From NCBI GenBank assembly GCA_024637035.1, contig JAGXFW010000016.1, forward strand, positions 310,001 through 374,000: a stretch of 64,000 bases of DNA, read 5' to 3'. The translations under genes were made by a program, and so were the position numbers. The DNA is from Actinomycetes bacterium. GTDB lineage: Bacteria > Actinomycetota > Thermoleophilia > RBG-16-64-13. Position 1 is the stretch's first letter, and each line of letters opens with the position of its first letter. Below, in pieces: positions 17,870 to 27,700 of the stretch. The notes below the pieces were generated by a model. It made no database searches. It was not told the origin of the DNA and saw nothing but the letters and a program-made list of their open reading frames with translations.

Positions 17870-18568
17870 TTGACCGAAACGGGCTTCACCACAGACCCGG
17901 ATGCCGAGATCGTCGAGCGCGCGCGGCGCGGAGACGACGACGCCCTCAGCGAACTCTATCGACGCCACTCCACCCGGGGCTACAACTTGGCCCTGCGCAT
18001 GCTGGGCAACCCGTGGGACGCGGGCGACGTGACTCAAGAAGCCTTCATCAAGGCCTTCGCGAATCTGAATTCTTTCAGGGGGCAGGCCCGTTTCAGCACG
18101 TGGCTACACCGCATCGTGGTGAATGCCGTCTACGACTTCACTCGGCGGCGACGCCCGGATCCCCTTGACGACTCGATCCTCGACCAGCTCGCCGGCTCAG
18201 AGGGCTCGCGCGTGTTCTCCTCCGCTGCGGTGTCGCCGGCCGAAGACGGCCTTTCCCCCGAGATTCGTCAAGCGCTCCTAGCCCTGAGCGAGGATTTCCG
18301 CATGACCATCGTGCTGTGTGATCTGCTGGGGTACGGGTACGCCGAGGCCGCTGAGATACTCGAGGTGCAGGAAGGCACCATCAAGTCCCGGGTATTCAGG
18401 GCACGCGCCGAGCTCGCGACCAGACTGCGCGAGGCGGGCTGGGACGTTCCCGACACGCGGAACCAGCGACGACCCGACCGCGTCACACAAGAGAAAGCCG
18501 AGGAACCATCGCACGCCCAACCAGCGGACGGCGTTGCGGATCCCGCGGACGATCAAAGGACAGCATGA
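17870..18568 (+). CDS. ECF-type RNA polymerase sigma factor
   Basis: A 232-residue sigma-70 family factor of the extracytoplasmic type. Region 2 reads DVTQEAFIKAFANLNSF followed by FSTWLHRIVVNAVYDF, the part that melts and reads the -10. Region 4 holds a helix-turn-helix, ALSEDFRMTIVLCDLLGY then EAAEILEVQEGTIKSRVFRAR, which reads the -35. The chosen start is TTG at 17870 with GGGGGA six bases upstream; longer in-frame ATGs near 17771 add sequence unlike the family. The last bases overlap the anti-sigma gene (ATGA), the standard sigma/anti-sigma coupling. A charged C-terminal extension of about 40 residues follows region 4. Confidence 0.92.
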   Translation: MTETGFTTDPDAEIVERARRGDDDALSELYRRHSTRGYNLALRMLGNPWDAGDVTQEAFIKAFANLNSFRGQARFSTWLHRIVVNAVYDFTRRRRPDPLDDSILDQLAGSEGSRVFSSAAVSPAEDGLSPEIRQALLALSEDFRMTIVLCDLLGYGYAEAAEILEVQEGTIKSRVFRARAELATRLREAGWDVPDTRNQRRPDRVTQEKAEEPSHAQPADGVADPADDQRTA

Positions 18569-19584
18569 ACGACCACCGCCCAGATTCCCGCGATCCAATC
18601 GACCACTTCGGCACGACGGGCCACATCGAGGAATGGGAGCACCTCGCCCTCGACCTCCTCGCTGGCACGTTGCCCCCTGCTGCCAAGGCCGCGCTCGATT
18701 CACACGTCGAGCGATGCACCCGCTGTCGCGAGTCGCTGGATGAGCAGCGACGGATCTGGGAGTTACTCTCGGCCACTCCACTCATCGACCCGCCCGCGAG
18801 GATCGCGCGCCACGTGTTGCGTGCGAAACACCCCAGCAGTGACCCATATCCGCTCGCAGAGCGTGCGCGAACGCCTCGCCGCCGCTCGCTCGTGCGCACC
18901 TGGTTGCCGGCCGCGGCGGTCCTTCTCGTCACCATCGGCGCGGTGGCGACCTACCAACAGGCGTTCCCTCGCGGTGGCGAAGCCGACATGGCCGTCAAGA
19001 GCGAGACGACCGTGGCGGCGGAGTCGCTGGAAGCCGGGGCCGCGATGTCTTTGGCTCCCGCCGGCGAGCCGACATCCACAACCGCGGCCGCGGGCCAGAC
19101 CGCGACGACCGCCCAAGCCAGCGACGTCGAGAGGCGCCTGTCGGTGAGCGCCTACGTGAACGCTCTCCCGCCTGAATCCGGCGAGGACCCGCCGGTCGTA
19201 CTGCTGACGATGCCCGGCGCGGGCGTCGACTCCTCTTTGGCGGACTCTGTGCAAGCGGTGACCGGGCTCAGCCCACTACAGACGGTCGGCTCGAGCGAAA
19301 GCCTCGCGACGTTCGCGGCCCGTGTCGACCGCACGGAGATCGACGCCTTGATCTCGCTTCTCGGCGAACCCGGGCTCACCGTCTTCCGTTTCGTGGACAG
19401 GGCTTCGGAGATGGCACCGAGCGTGATGTCGCTGTTGGGCAACGACCCATCGGCATTTCCATGGATCGCGGCGACGCCGGGAGAAGGCGGCAGGTTCGCG
19501 CCTCTGGAGCCCGCTTCGGATAGCAGCGCGCTCGAGGGCGGGGACTACGTGTTCGTGGTGATCACGTCGAGCGACGGCAGATAG
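18565..19584 (+). CDS. Membrane-bound anti-sigma factor with zinc-finger (ZAS) domain
   Basis: A 339-residue partner of the preceding sigma factor. The N-terminal cytoplasmic domain has the ZAS motif HVERCTRC (H47, C51, C54), a zinc site that typically binds the sigma factor. A membrane helix covers about residues 113-130. The rest is a large extracytoplasmic region rich in Ala/Thr/Ser up to about 190 and then a mixed alpha-beta domain with no recognised match. Release of sigma is probably triggered by an envelope signal through regulated proteolysis or redox change at the cysteines, as in relatives. Overlaps the sigma gene by four bases. Confidence 0.88.
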   Translation: MNDHRPDSRDPIDHFGTTGHIEEWEHLALDLLAGTLPPAAKAALDSHVERCTRCRESLDEQRRIWELLSATPLIDPPARIARHVLRAKHPSSDPYPLAERARTPRRRSLVRTWLPAAAVLLVTIGAVATYQQAFPRGGEADMAVKSETTVAAESLEAGAAMSLAPAGEPTSTTAAAGQTATTAQASDVERRLSVSAYVNALPPESGEDPPVVLLTMPGAGVDSSLADSVQAVTGLSPLQTVGSSESLATFAARVDRTEIDALISLLGEPGLTVFRFVDRASEMAPSVMSLLGNDPSAFPWIAATPGEGGRFAPLEPASDSSALEGGDYVFVVITSSDGR

Positions 19585-19585
19585 C

Positions 19586-19603
19586 CCGGGGCGACGGCCC
19601 CGG
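19586..19603. terminator. Hairpin between the anti-sigma gene and rex
   Basis: CCGGGGC-GACG-GCCCCGG, a 7-bp perfect stem starting two bases after the anti-sigma stop, lies between two convergent genes. There is no T-run, so terminator function is tentative. Confidence 0.4.
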
Positions 19604-19623
19604 CAACAGGTTCGCCCGCCAGC

Positions 19624-20244
19624 TCAGGTGAGGTAGAAATACAGGGCGTACAGCATCTCCTCCGCGGGATTGATCGTGTGGACGGTCACATCCTCAGGCA
19701 CGTCGAGCAGGGTCTCGGTGTAGTTGAAGAGTATGCTCAGCCCCCCATCCACGAGCGCCGACGCGGCCATCTGGGCCGACTCGGGCGGCACCGCGATCAC
19801 TCCGAGCACAACGCCGAGTTCGCGACAACGCACCGGGATATCGTCAGCGTTCTCTACCGTCAAGTCTCCGATCATCGTGCCGACTCTGGCTTCGTCGATG
19901 TCGAACGCGGCGGCGATGCGGAAACCATGATCTTTGAAGATAGACGAGGCAGCGATCGCGCTACCCAGGTTCCCCGCCCCCACAAGAGCGATGTTGTGCG
20001 TGCCCCCGGTATGCAGGATCTCCTGGATCTGAGAACTAAGTGACCCCACGTTGTATCCGACGCCACGCTTGCCGAACTTGCCGAACGCCGAGAGATCGCG
20101 CCGCACCTGCGTGGGATTGACGTTGGCGTATTCGCTGATCTCCTGAGAGGAGATGCTCTCCGATCCCTGCTTTCGGTACTGAGTCAGAACTCGGAGATAC
20201 GTCGAAAGACGCGCCGCGACTCCGAGAGTCAACCTATCAGACAC
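19624..20244 (-). CDS. rex: Rex, redox-sensing transcriptional repressor
   Basis: A 206-residue repressor that senses the NADH/NAD+ ratio and controls fermentation and respiration genes. The winged helix domain covers about residues 10-75 (ISSQEISEYANVNPTQVRRDL is the DNA-reading part), and the Rossmann domain has GAGNLGSA (89-96). The C-terminal helix involved in domain swapping is present. Length is typical for Rex. The start is GTG at 20244 with GGAGGAG upstream. A close match to the Rex operator lies 79 bases upstream, so autoregulation is likely. Rex fits an anaerobic or facultative lifestyle. Confidence 0.95.
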   Translation of the reverse strand: MSDRLTLGVAARLSTYLRVLTQYRKQGSESISSQEISEYANVNPTQVRRDLSAFGKFGKRGVGYNVGSLSSQIQEILHTGGTHNIALVGAGNLGSAIAASSIFKDHGFRIAAAFDIDEARVGTMIGDLTVENADDIPVRCRELGVVLGVIAVPPESAQMAASALVDGGLSILFNYTETLLDVPEDVTVHTINPAEEMLYALYFYLT

Positions 20245-20311
20245 CTGAGACTCCTCCCTGCCATCTGTTTCCGAACATGCCGAGCGGCCGCATCCGCGCT
20301 CCTACCGTGCA

Positions 20312-20340
20312 ACAAGTGCTACTTGTGAACACTTTCGCAT
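20312..20340 (-). promoter_or_regulatory. Rex operator with adjoining palindrome upstream of rex
   Basis: TTGTGAACACTTTCGCAT (20323-20340) matches the known Rex consensus TTGTGAAnnnnTTCACAA at 12 of 14 defined positions. A perfect palindrome ACAAGT-GCT-ACTTGT (20312-20326) overlaps its left half. The position between rex and its likely promoter suggests autorepression. The rest of the gap, 20341-20484, shows no gene. Confidence 0.7.
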
Positions 20341-20484
20341 AGTTTGACCTTGACGACAACACGATGCTCCTCCAAGTGCCCGGGCGAGGATCCGGTCATC
20401 GGCACAGGATCCGACGGCCAGCGGGCACAGCTCAGGCGTGGCTCACTGAACGCCGCAGTCGATTTCACCCATAACGGGCTGGGA

Positions 20485-21084
20485 TCAGCGGGCGGGCGGC
20501 TGGTGCGGTTCGTCCCGCTGATAGCGACGAAGTGCATACCGCACCTTCTCGAGCCGCTCCCGGATGGCATCTGTCTCCGCGATGCGCTCGCTGGCAGTCA
20601 GGTCGGGCGGCTCGAGATCGGCAAGGGCATCGTGGAGTTCGTCGGGCGTGAGGCTGGCCAGAGCCTCCAGATCCTGCCGCATCACGGCATCACTGGCATT
20701 GGCGACCATGTCCATCTGCCGGCGCACCACCGGGTTGTAGATAGCGCTCGGATCGACGCGAGCGGCGATCTCATCCACTTCCCTGATTATCTCTTCCTCC
20801 GAGGCTCCCGGCTTCGGTCGTATGACGACGCGGCCTGACTCATCTTCGTCGACCGATTCGATCGAGACGAACGAGCGCAGGAAGCCTTCGGCGAACGCGA
20901 CGGGCACCGTGACTGCCGCGCCCACGATGTCGAAGACGTCGTGGGCGAACTCGGCGAATGTCTGGGTCTGCGCGTAGCTGGATTGGATCAGACTAAGGAC
21001 CATGGGCCGCAGCGCAGAGCCCGCCGCGGCCGGTCGCCCTTCCGCCTGCTGAGACCCAAGTCGTTCGTCTGTGCGGTTCTCCAT
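20485..21084 (-). CDS. Hypothetical protein, alpha-helical, function unknown
   Basis: A 199-residue protein with no recognised family. A weakly hydrophobic stretch around residues 50-75 (FDIVGAAVTVPVAFAEGFLRSF) is too polar for a sure membrane helix. The remainder is acidic and helical, with repeated E/D-rich segments and a basic Arg-rich end. The ATG at 21084 is preferred because AGGTGG lies seven bases upstream; a GTG three codons earlier overlaps that ribosome site. It follows tRNA-Pro(CGG) and precedes rex on the same strand. No signal peptide or catalytic motif is visible. Confidence 0.65.
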   Translation of the reverse strand: MENRTDERLGSQQAEGRPAAAGSALRPMVLSLIQSSYAQTQTFAEFAHDVFDIVGAAVTVPVAFAEGFLRSFVSIESVDEDESGRVVIRPKPGASEEEIIREVDEIAARVDPSAIYNPVVRRQMDMVANASDAVMRQDLEALASLTPDELHDALADLEPPDLTASERIAETDAIRERLEKVRYALRRYQRDEPHQPPAR

Positions 21085-21105
21085 CAGACCCACCTAACTC
21101 GTGAG

Positions 21106-21179
21106 TCGGGGCGCCGGGATTTGAACCCGGGACCTCATCGTCCCGAACGATGCGCGCTACCAGGCTGCGCTACGCCCCG
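21106..21179 (-). tRNA. tRNA-Pro (anticodon CGG)
   Basis: Acceptor stem CGGGGCG pairs with CGCCCCG; anticodon stem CATCG/CGATG holds loop TTCGGGA with anticodon CGG. T-arm GGGTTCAAATCCC is intact. The CCA end is not encoded. It lies between addA and the hypothetical gene. Confidence 0.95.
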
Positions 21180-21204
21180 CAGCCGCGTATCTTACACCAT
21201 CGTA

Positions 21205-24200
21205 TCAGGCCGGTCTATGAACTGAGAGAGGGTCAGGGAGCGTGCCACACAAGCCCCCCCAGGGACACCTACCACAGTGGTCGCCAACCTCGGCCGGGGC
21301 CGGCAGCGAGGTCCGCTCGATACTCGCGCCGAGCGCGAGCCGCAAGCCGCCGATATCCTCGCTGCCGAAGCTGCAGACCACGGCTTCGCCAGGCGCCTCA
21401 AGGAACAGGAGCACCACCTCGACCTCCCGCACCCCGGAGAGCAGAGCCGCCAGGGCATAGAGACGGACCTGCAGGTCGTACCCGGCTGCGATCTCCGCGA
21501 CCCCGCGCCCCTCGAGGCTGTTCGTCTTGAAGTCGATGACGATGCAACGATCATCATCGTGCTGCAAGACGAGGTCCATGAGACCCACGACGGTCACCCC
21601 CTCGTGGTCGAAGAGGAATCCGCGCTCACGATGCGCCCGGGCGTGAGACGCCGTCCAACGATACGGCGAATCCCAGAAGGCTGCGCACAACTCGACCGCA
21701 CGGGCAGAGGCGGTGGAGTCGAGCCGAAGGCCGTCCTCGCGTGCCACCAGCGCGACCTCAGACCGGATCCGGTGTTCGTCGACGGCGGCGAGCGACCCGA
21801 TCCTCTCGAGCACCCTGTGCACCACAAGGCCCACCGAGCGAGCCCCGGACTCCCGCGTGGTGCCCGCCTGGTCCTCGGCTCGTCGCAAGCCGGTCTCGGC
21901 ATCGCGCCCGAAGTACTCCGGCCTCAGCCGGAGTACCCGCTCGAAGTGATAGGCCCGTGGACACTCGGCGGCTCGGTTGAGTAGCGAGAAGCTCACCTGG
22001 CGCGGACGCGTCGCTCCTTGCCCGAGCGCGAGCGGCACGGGGGCAGGAGGGGCGCGTCGTAGTTCGACGGCAGGATCGGCCTCTCGCACGATCCCGGGCG
22101 TGCTTGGAACAACCGGAGCGGTGGGAACGAGTACCCCTTCCACCCATACGTCCAGGTCATCGAGGGCGCGCCGCGGCGGGGCCGACGGCATCTCGGGGCC
22201 CATGCCGAGCGCCTCAAGCACCTGGGCAAGCGGCGAGCCTGCGGCCACAGGACAGCCAGCCTTGGCCGATCCCACAAGGAACAGGCGATGCATGGCCCTG
22301 GTGGCGGCCACGTAGTAGAGCCGCGCGATCTCGTCGATGTCTCGACTGCGCTCTTCCAGCTTGCACTCCTCGAACGGGCCCAACGTGACGTAGTCGGTCC
22401 GGCTGCCCGTCGAGACACCGACGCGCAGTGCCGGCACGCCCTCCCGGGCCTTCAGGAAGGCCCGGTCTTGGTCACGTGGCGCAGCCCCCATGCCGGGCAC
22501 CACCACGATAGGGAACTCCAGTCCCTTCGCCTGATGGATGGTCATCACCCGCACGACGTCGTCTTCCTCGGAGAGCACATGCGCCCCGCCCTCGCGATCG
22601 CCCGAAATATCGGTGCGGAGAGTCAGGTAGTCCAACAGACCTCTGAGATCGGGACCCTCCACCGATTCGAACTCATCGGCGATGCGCATGAACTTACGCA
22701 GGTTCGCGAAACGTTGTGCCCCATCGTCCGTGGCAAGCACGACAAGGTCGTAGTCGAAGGCCGTGAGTGCATCTTCGATGAGACGGGCCAATCCCGGCGA
22801 GCCGAGGCGCGCTCGCATGAGGTTGACCGAGGTGACCAGGTGCCGGATCGGACCGCGCACGTAGGGCGGCACGTGGTCCAGCTCCCCGCTCTCGATCGTC
22901 TCCCACAAGAAACGCTGCCCCTGACTGACCGCTTGCTCGCGCAGCAGCAGTGCTACATCGTCGGGAAGACCGAGGAGTGGGGAGCGGAGTACCGTCACCA
23001 GAGCCGCATCGTCTCTGGGGTTCAGGAGGAGGCGCAGGAGCGCTTTCGTGTCGGTGACCTCACTCCGATCGAAGAAGCCGCGACCTTGCACAACGTGGCA
23101 CGGCACCGAAGCAGCCTGCAGGGCACGTTCGTACTCGTGGACATGGGTGAGTGCCCGAAGAAGTACGACGACATCGCGCGGACGACTGCCCTCGCCGATG
23201 AGGGCCGACACCCTCGCCGCGACGACCGAGGCTTCGGCTTCGTGAGTGGTCAGTCGATGCCCCGGCTCGAGTTCCGCGCCGTCTCCATCGTCGTCGGTGC
23301 CTGTTGCGGTGTCCGAACAGGAGGCGCCGTCAGGCTCTTCGTCTCCCGAAGGTGCGACCACGAGGACCGTGACCGCAGGCTGAGGCCCGGCGGAGGACCG
23401 CCCCTCCAGAGTGGGTGCATCTGAGGAGAAGACCAGTGGGAACCTCGATCCGAACAGGCGCTCGTGCCCGAAGATCGCGTTCAGAGCGTCGATCAACGCC
23501 TTGGTGCTGCGGAAGTTCACCGACAGAGAGCCCAGTTCGCGGTCTGGGTGCGCAGAGGCGCTGATCTCATCCTGCAGCCCCCGGAACACCCGCACGTCCG
23601 CGCCGCGGAAGCCATAGATGCTCTGATACGGGTCTCCCACGGTGAGCGTGCCGCCGACCCCCAGATGATCGAGTAGTCGGCACTGCAGACCGTTCGTATC
23701 CTGGAACTCGTCCACCATGAGCCACGACCGAGCTGAGAAGGGCAATCTCCCCGCGCGGAGGACGCTCAGGGCCCGAGCTTCCAAGTCGGCGAAATCGAGG
23801 GCACCTCGGGCCGACTTGAGCGCCCGATACTCTTGGTCGAATCGAACGAGCAGTCGCTCGGCTATCTGCCACACACCGAACAGGTAGTGCGCACCGAGCA
23901 ACGCGCGGAACGTCCCCATAGCTTCCTTCAGGTGCGCGAACAAGGGCTTGGTCTTTCCCGCCGCGAGACTCGGCACGAACGACGACAGGGTCTCAAGGTC
24001 ACGCCACGTGGGCTCGGCCGACGGCAGCCATTCGCGGCACGCGGAGACGCGCCTCAGATTCTTCTCGGCGGTAGCCGTCAACGTGGCTCCCTCCAACCCA
24101 GCCACGAGATCATCAAGAGCCTGCTCGAGACACTCTCGGCCGGATTGCACCTCTGGTGGCCGGGGCGGGGAGGCCAGTCCCGGTCCGATGTCTCCCACCC

Positions 24201-24765
24201 ATGCCCCCTCCTGCCGCAGTCGACCGTACAACCGGGGGACATCCCGCCTGAGTTGGTGCCCATGACGCGACAGGCGGGCAAGCTCGTCGGCGCTGGCGCT
24301 GAGCACGACCTCGTCCCACGCGACCTTGCCCGCCTCATACTCCAGTACGGCCGCTTGTTCTTCGTCGAGGACGGAGAAGTGGGGATCGACGCCCGCCGCC
24401 AGCGCCTCGGAGCGGATGATCCGCGAACACAGTGAGTGGATCGTGCCGATGGGCGCGGACTCCATCTGTGCGACCAAGTCATCGCGGCCCTGCCGGCGGA
24501 GCGCGTCCCTGACTCGATGCTTGATCTCACCAGCTGCGCGGCGCGTGAACGTGACCATGGGTACGTCCGCCGGGGACAGCCCATCCTCACATACGGCACG
24601 CAAGTATCGGGCCACCAGCAGTGAGGTCTTCCCGCTGCCGGCGGCCGCCGACACGAACACCCGCGATGCCTGCGAGGTCACAATCGCGCGCTGTTGCGGC
24701 GTAAGCTCGTGCGCCGCCTTCTCCACGGCACCGGAGGCGGGATGGATCGGGCCGGTCAATGCCAC
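21205..24765 (-). CDS. addA: AddA-type helicase-nuclease subunit (UvrD helicase plus PD-(D/E)XK nuclease)
   Basis: A protein of about 1186 residues that with AddB resects DNA double-strand breaks for recombination. Motif I is SAAAGSGKTSLL, followed by other UvrD motifs (LMVDEFQDTN, GDPYQSIYGFRGAD, MTIHQAKGLEFPIVV). The C-terminal RecB-family nuclease has VVGLMDLVLQ and VIDFKTNS. Unusually for AddA, it has a cysteine set: one in AAECPRAYHF and three near the C-terminus (HCGRCPWGGLC, C-x2-C-x5-C), the spacing known from AddB iron-sulfur staples. The start is uncertain; GTG at 24765 gives a ten-base overlap with addB, while GTG at 24822 would overlap by 67. No ribosome site is clear. Confidence 0.92.
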   Translation of the reverse strand: MALTGPIHPASGAVEKAAHELTPQQRAIVTSQASRVFVSAAAGSGKTSLLVARYLRAVCEDGLSPADVPMVTFTRRAAGEIKHRVRDALRRQGRDDLVAQMESAPIGTIHSLCSRIIRSEALAAGVDPHFSVLDEEQAAVLEYEAGKVAWDEVVLSASADELARLSRHGHQLRRDVPRLYGRLRQEGAWVGDIGPGLASPPRPPEVQSGRECLEQALDDLVAGLEGATLTATAEKNLRRVSACREWLPSAEPTWRDLETLSSFVPSLAAGKTKPLFAHLKEAMGTFRALLGAHYLFGVWQIAERLLVRFDQEYRALKSARGALDFADLEARALSVLRAGRLPFSARSWLMVDEFQDTNGLQCRLLDHLGVGGTLTVGDPYQSIYGFRGADVRVFRGLQDEISASAHPDRELGSLSVNFRSTKALIDALNAIFGHERLFGSRFPLVFSSDAPTLEGRSSAGPQPAVTVLVVAPSGDEEPDGASCSDTATGTDDDGDGAELEPGHRLTTHEAEASVVAARVSALIGEGSRPRDVVVLLRALTHVHEYERALQAASVPCHVVQGRGFFDRSEVTDTKALLRLLLNPRDDAALVTVLRSPLLGLPDDVALLLREQAVSQGQRFLWETIESGELDHVPPYVRGPIRHLVTSVNLMRARLGSPGLARLIEDALTAFDYDLVVLATDDGAQRFANLRKFMRIADEFESVEGPDLRGLLDYLTLRTDISGDREGGAHVLSEEDDVVRVMTIHQAKGLEFPIVVVPGMGAAPRDQDRAFLKAREGVPALRVGVSTGSRTDYVTLGPFEECKLEERSRDIDEIARLYYVAATRAMHRLFLVGSAKAGCPVAAGSPLAQVLEALGMGPEMPSAPPRRALDDLDVWVEGVLVPTAPVVPSTPGIVREADPAVELRRAPPAPVPLALGQGATRPRQVSFSLLNRAAECPRAYHFERVLRLRPEYFGRDAETGLRRAEDQAGTTRESGARSVGLVVHRVLERIGSLAAVDEHRIRSEVALVAREDGLRLDSTASARAVELCAAFWDSPYRWTASHARAHRERGFLFDHEGVTVVGLMDLVLQHDDDRCIVIDFKTNSLEGRGVAEIAAGYDLQVRLYALAALLSGVREVEVVLLFLEAPGEAVVCSFGSEDIGGLRLALGASIERTSLPAPAEVGDHCGRCPWGGLCGTLPDPLSVHRPA

Positions 24766-27700
24766 GAGACCGGCCGCTTCGGGACCCGGCAGAGAGGGCC
24801 CAAGTCGCAGTACGGCGGACACTCGTGCAGAGGCTCACCAGGGATATCGCCGGCGCGCATGCCCTCGGCCGCCTTCCTGGCCTCAGCGAGTGCAGACTCG
24901 ATCTGCGCCTCGAGCCGGTCGCCCTCGACCTTCGACGTGCTCGAGAACCAGCCGCCGGTCGCGTCGGCGACATCCTTCAAGACGATGCCGCCGGGCCTCC
25001 CCGCACCCATCGCGAAGTAGGCCCCTCCAGCCACACCGATCTCAGGTAGGGCGGACCTCAGCGCGGCCATGTAGAGCGGCACCTGGAGCAGCCCGCGCTT
25101 CGCAAGATCGGGACCAGGCACATCCGAGCCGTACTTGTAGTCGATGACGATCGCGGGGCCGCCTGGTCCGAGTAGGTCGATGCGATCGACCCGGCCGGTG
25201 ATCCGCAACCCACCCAAGTCGACGTCGCCGCCCGGCAACGACCACTCTGATTCGTACAGCAGCGCCTCACTGTCGGACGTGGCGTCGAACTCCAGGAGCG
25301 AGCGCACCCGCTGCAGCACTTCGCCCCCCATCAGTCGGAGTTCCGCTTCCGACCACCTGCCCCGCATCTGGGCGATCTGCCGATCGAGCGCCTCCTCGGC
25401 CTTCGCCAGGGCCCACTCGAGGGCTGAGGGGACCAGCCGCTTCTCCCCTCTCCCACGCAGCGCGGAGTACACATCGGCGAGCACGCTGTGGGCGATACGA
25501 CCTCGATGTAGGCCACCGAGCGCCTCTTCGATGGCCTCGAGGCCGACGACCTTCTGCGCGTACCAGTTGAAGGGGCACCGCATATAGGTCTCGAGTTCGG
25601 TAGCGCTGAAGACCTCTCTCGCGGCCAGGCGGGCGAGAGCGGCTGGCTCTACCAGGCGGACAGGCCGGCACTCCCAAGGCGGAAGGCTCTCGACCTTCTT
25701 CGCCAGGTCTCCCTCCCGAGGCGCTAGTCGTGCCTTGGCGCACGCTCTCAGGTGCTCTCGCAACGAGGGGGCGTCGCCGAGGGGATGCGTGAGGTCGTCG
25801 AGGCGACGGTGACGTTCTATTCCCAGATCTGGCAACAGGCGGCGGGCCTCGCTCCAGTAGGGCGACACCGACACTTCAGAGCCGTCATCCTCCGCGTCGC
25901 GCGCGCTCAGGTAGAGCAGTTGCCACGGCCTCGACAGGGCCAGCGCGAACAGTGACGCTTCGTCCGATCCAGGAGCCGCCTCGAGGAGTCGAGCACCGAA
26001 GGCGTCGTTGAGGCTGCGCCGATCACCGGGCGAGAGTAGGGACGACCGTTCCTCCACTCCCGGGAATTCGCCGTCGGACAACCCCAACACGAACACCACG
26101 CTGAAGCGGCGGGCCCGCGCCCTCTGGACGCTCATGATCCTGACCACACCGGATTCGTCTCCGCGGCCCAGTGGGACGGGGAGCGCCGCGATGAGCGAGA
26201 GTCGACTTTCCAGTTCGGCGCCGGGCCGACGCTCTTCGCGCGCCGGCGCGGCGGCGCCCGCGGTCCCGGTGGAAGATAGTGGCTCCTCCAATGCCGCCTG
26301 GAGTGCGTTGAGGGCGGCGGCGTCTTCTTGCAGTCGTGAGGAACCGGGGGGACTGCTCCGCAGCGCGGCGGTGAGCATGGCGGCCGCCAAGTCCACGAGA
26401 CCCGTGCCTCGGAAGCTCGTCGGTGCGCCACTCGCCTCGGCAGCCGCTTCGCCCGCGATCGAGAGCGCCCCCGGCATCTCTCGATCGATCAGCTCCAAGG
26501 CTCCCGCTCCCCGGTAGGCTCCGCTCGCGTGCAACTGGACTTCGAGGTGGTCCACGCCCGAGTGGTGCGCGGGGTGATAGGGGCTCCGCAGATAGTCGAG
26601 CATGTAGTCGGCCCGGTCCTGGGCGACGCCACGCACGGCCCGGAGCAGTACGTGGCCCAGACCGGTGGCCCCGAAGGGCTCGGAGGCGTCGACCGCACAC
26701 GGTATGTCGTATGACCCGAACACCGCACGGACCGCCCGCTGCCACGGGCCCATGCGCCTCACGAGAACCGCCATGTCGTCGGCCCGGACGCCCGATCGAA
26801 GGAGCGAGACGACCTGGGCCGCGACCGACTCCAACTCGTTCCTCCGCCCCGAAGAAAGGAAGAAGCGCACGCCTTCCAGGGGCAGGGCACCCGAGGTGAC
26901 CACCTGCGCCTCGGGGGAAGCGGAGGTCGGCTCGACCCATGGCTGCGCCCCATCGACCAGGAAGGACTTCTCAAGGTGGGCGACCCGGGGAGAAGCGAAC
27001 CCGAACTCCTGCCGACTGAGTGCCACGATCTCTCGGGCCGAATCCCGCAAGCGCCCGAACTCCTCCAGACCCACCACCCTGGTGCTACGCGAGAGATCTT
27101 GGACGAGAGCCACCGTCACCGGCACAACACCCGACAGATCGAGCACCAAGGCACGCTGTGCCCGCGTGAAAGAGGTGAACCCGTAGAACGCGAGTGGCCG
27201 CTTCCAGTGTGCGACGGCCTGTCGTGCTTCGCGGAGGGCGCCATGACGGTCCAGCACGCCCCACCCGCTCAGGATGCTGCAATACTCCGCGACCAGACGG
27301 GCCAGGTCGCGTGCCGTATCTGCACCTCCTCTGCCCTCCCAGCGCTCGAGCGCGGCGATCAAGACTTCCGGCGTCTCCCCCGTCTCGCCCAGTTCGTCGA
27401 GTAGCTCGACGAGCGCCGTCGCGGCACCGGGAGCGCGCGCGATGCCGCCCATGGGGCCCTGGAGCCCTCCGAGAAGCAACTCCTGGGCAAGTAGGCCCTG
27501 CCGGAAGCCGCCCAGCACGCCCAACCCTCCAGGCGGCCTCATCGCGGCGATCAGGCCCGCCATCGTGGCGACCGGCCTATCCCCGTAGACCACTCCCACT
27601 CGTCTCAACAGCTCCGATGTGATGTCGGTCACGTCCGGAAGGGTGGGCGCGATGATGAGGGGGTTCGCGTGGCGCAGTTCGAGCCATCGATCGAGGACGT

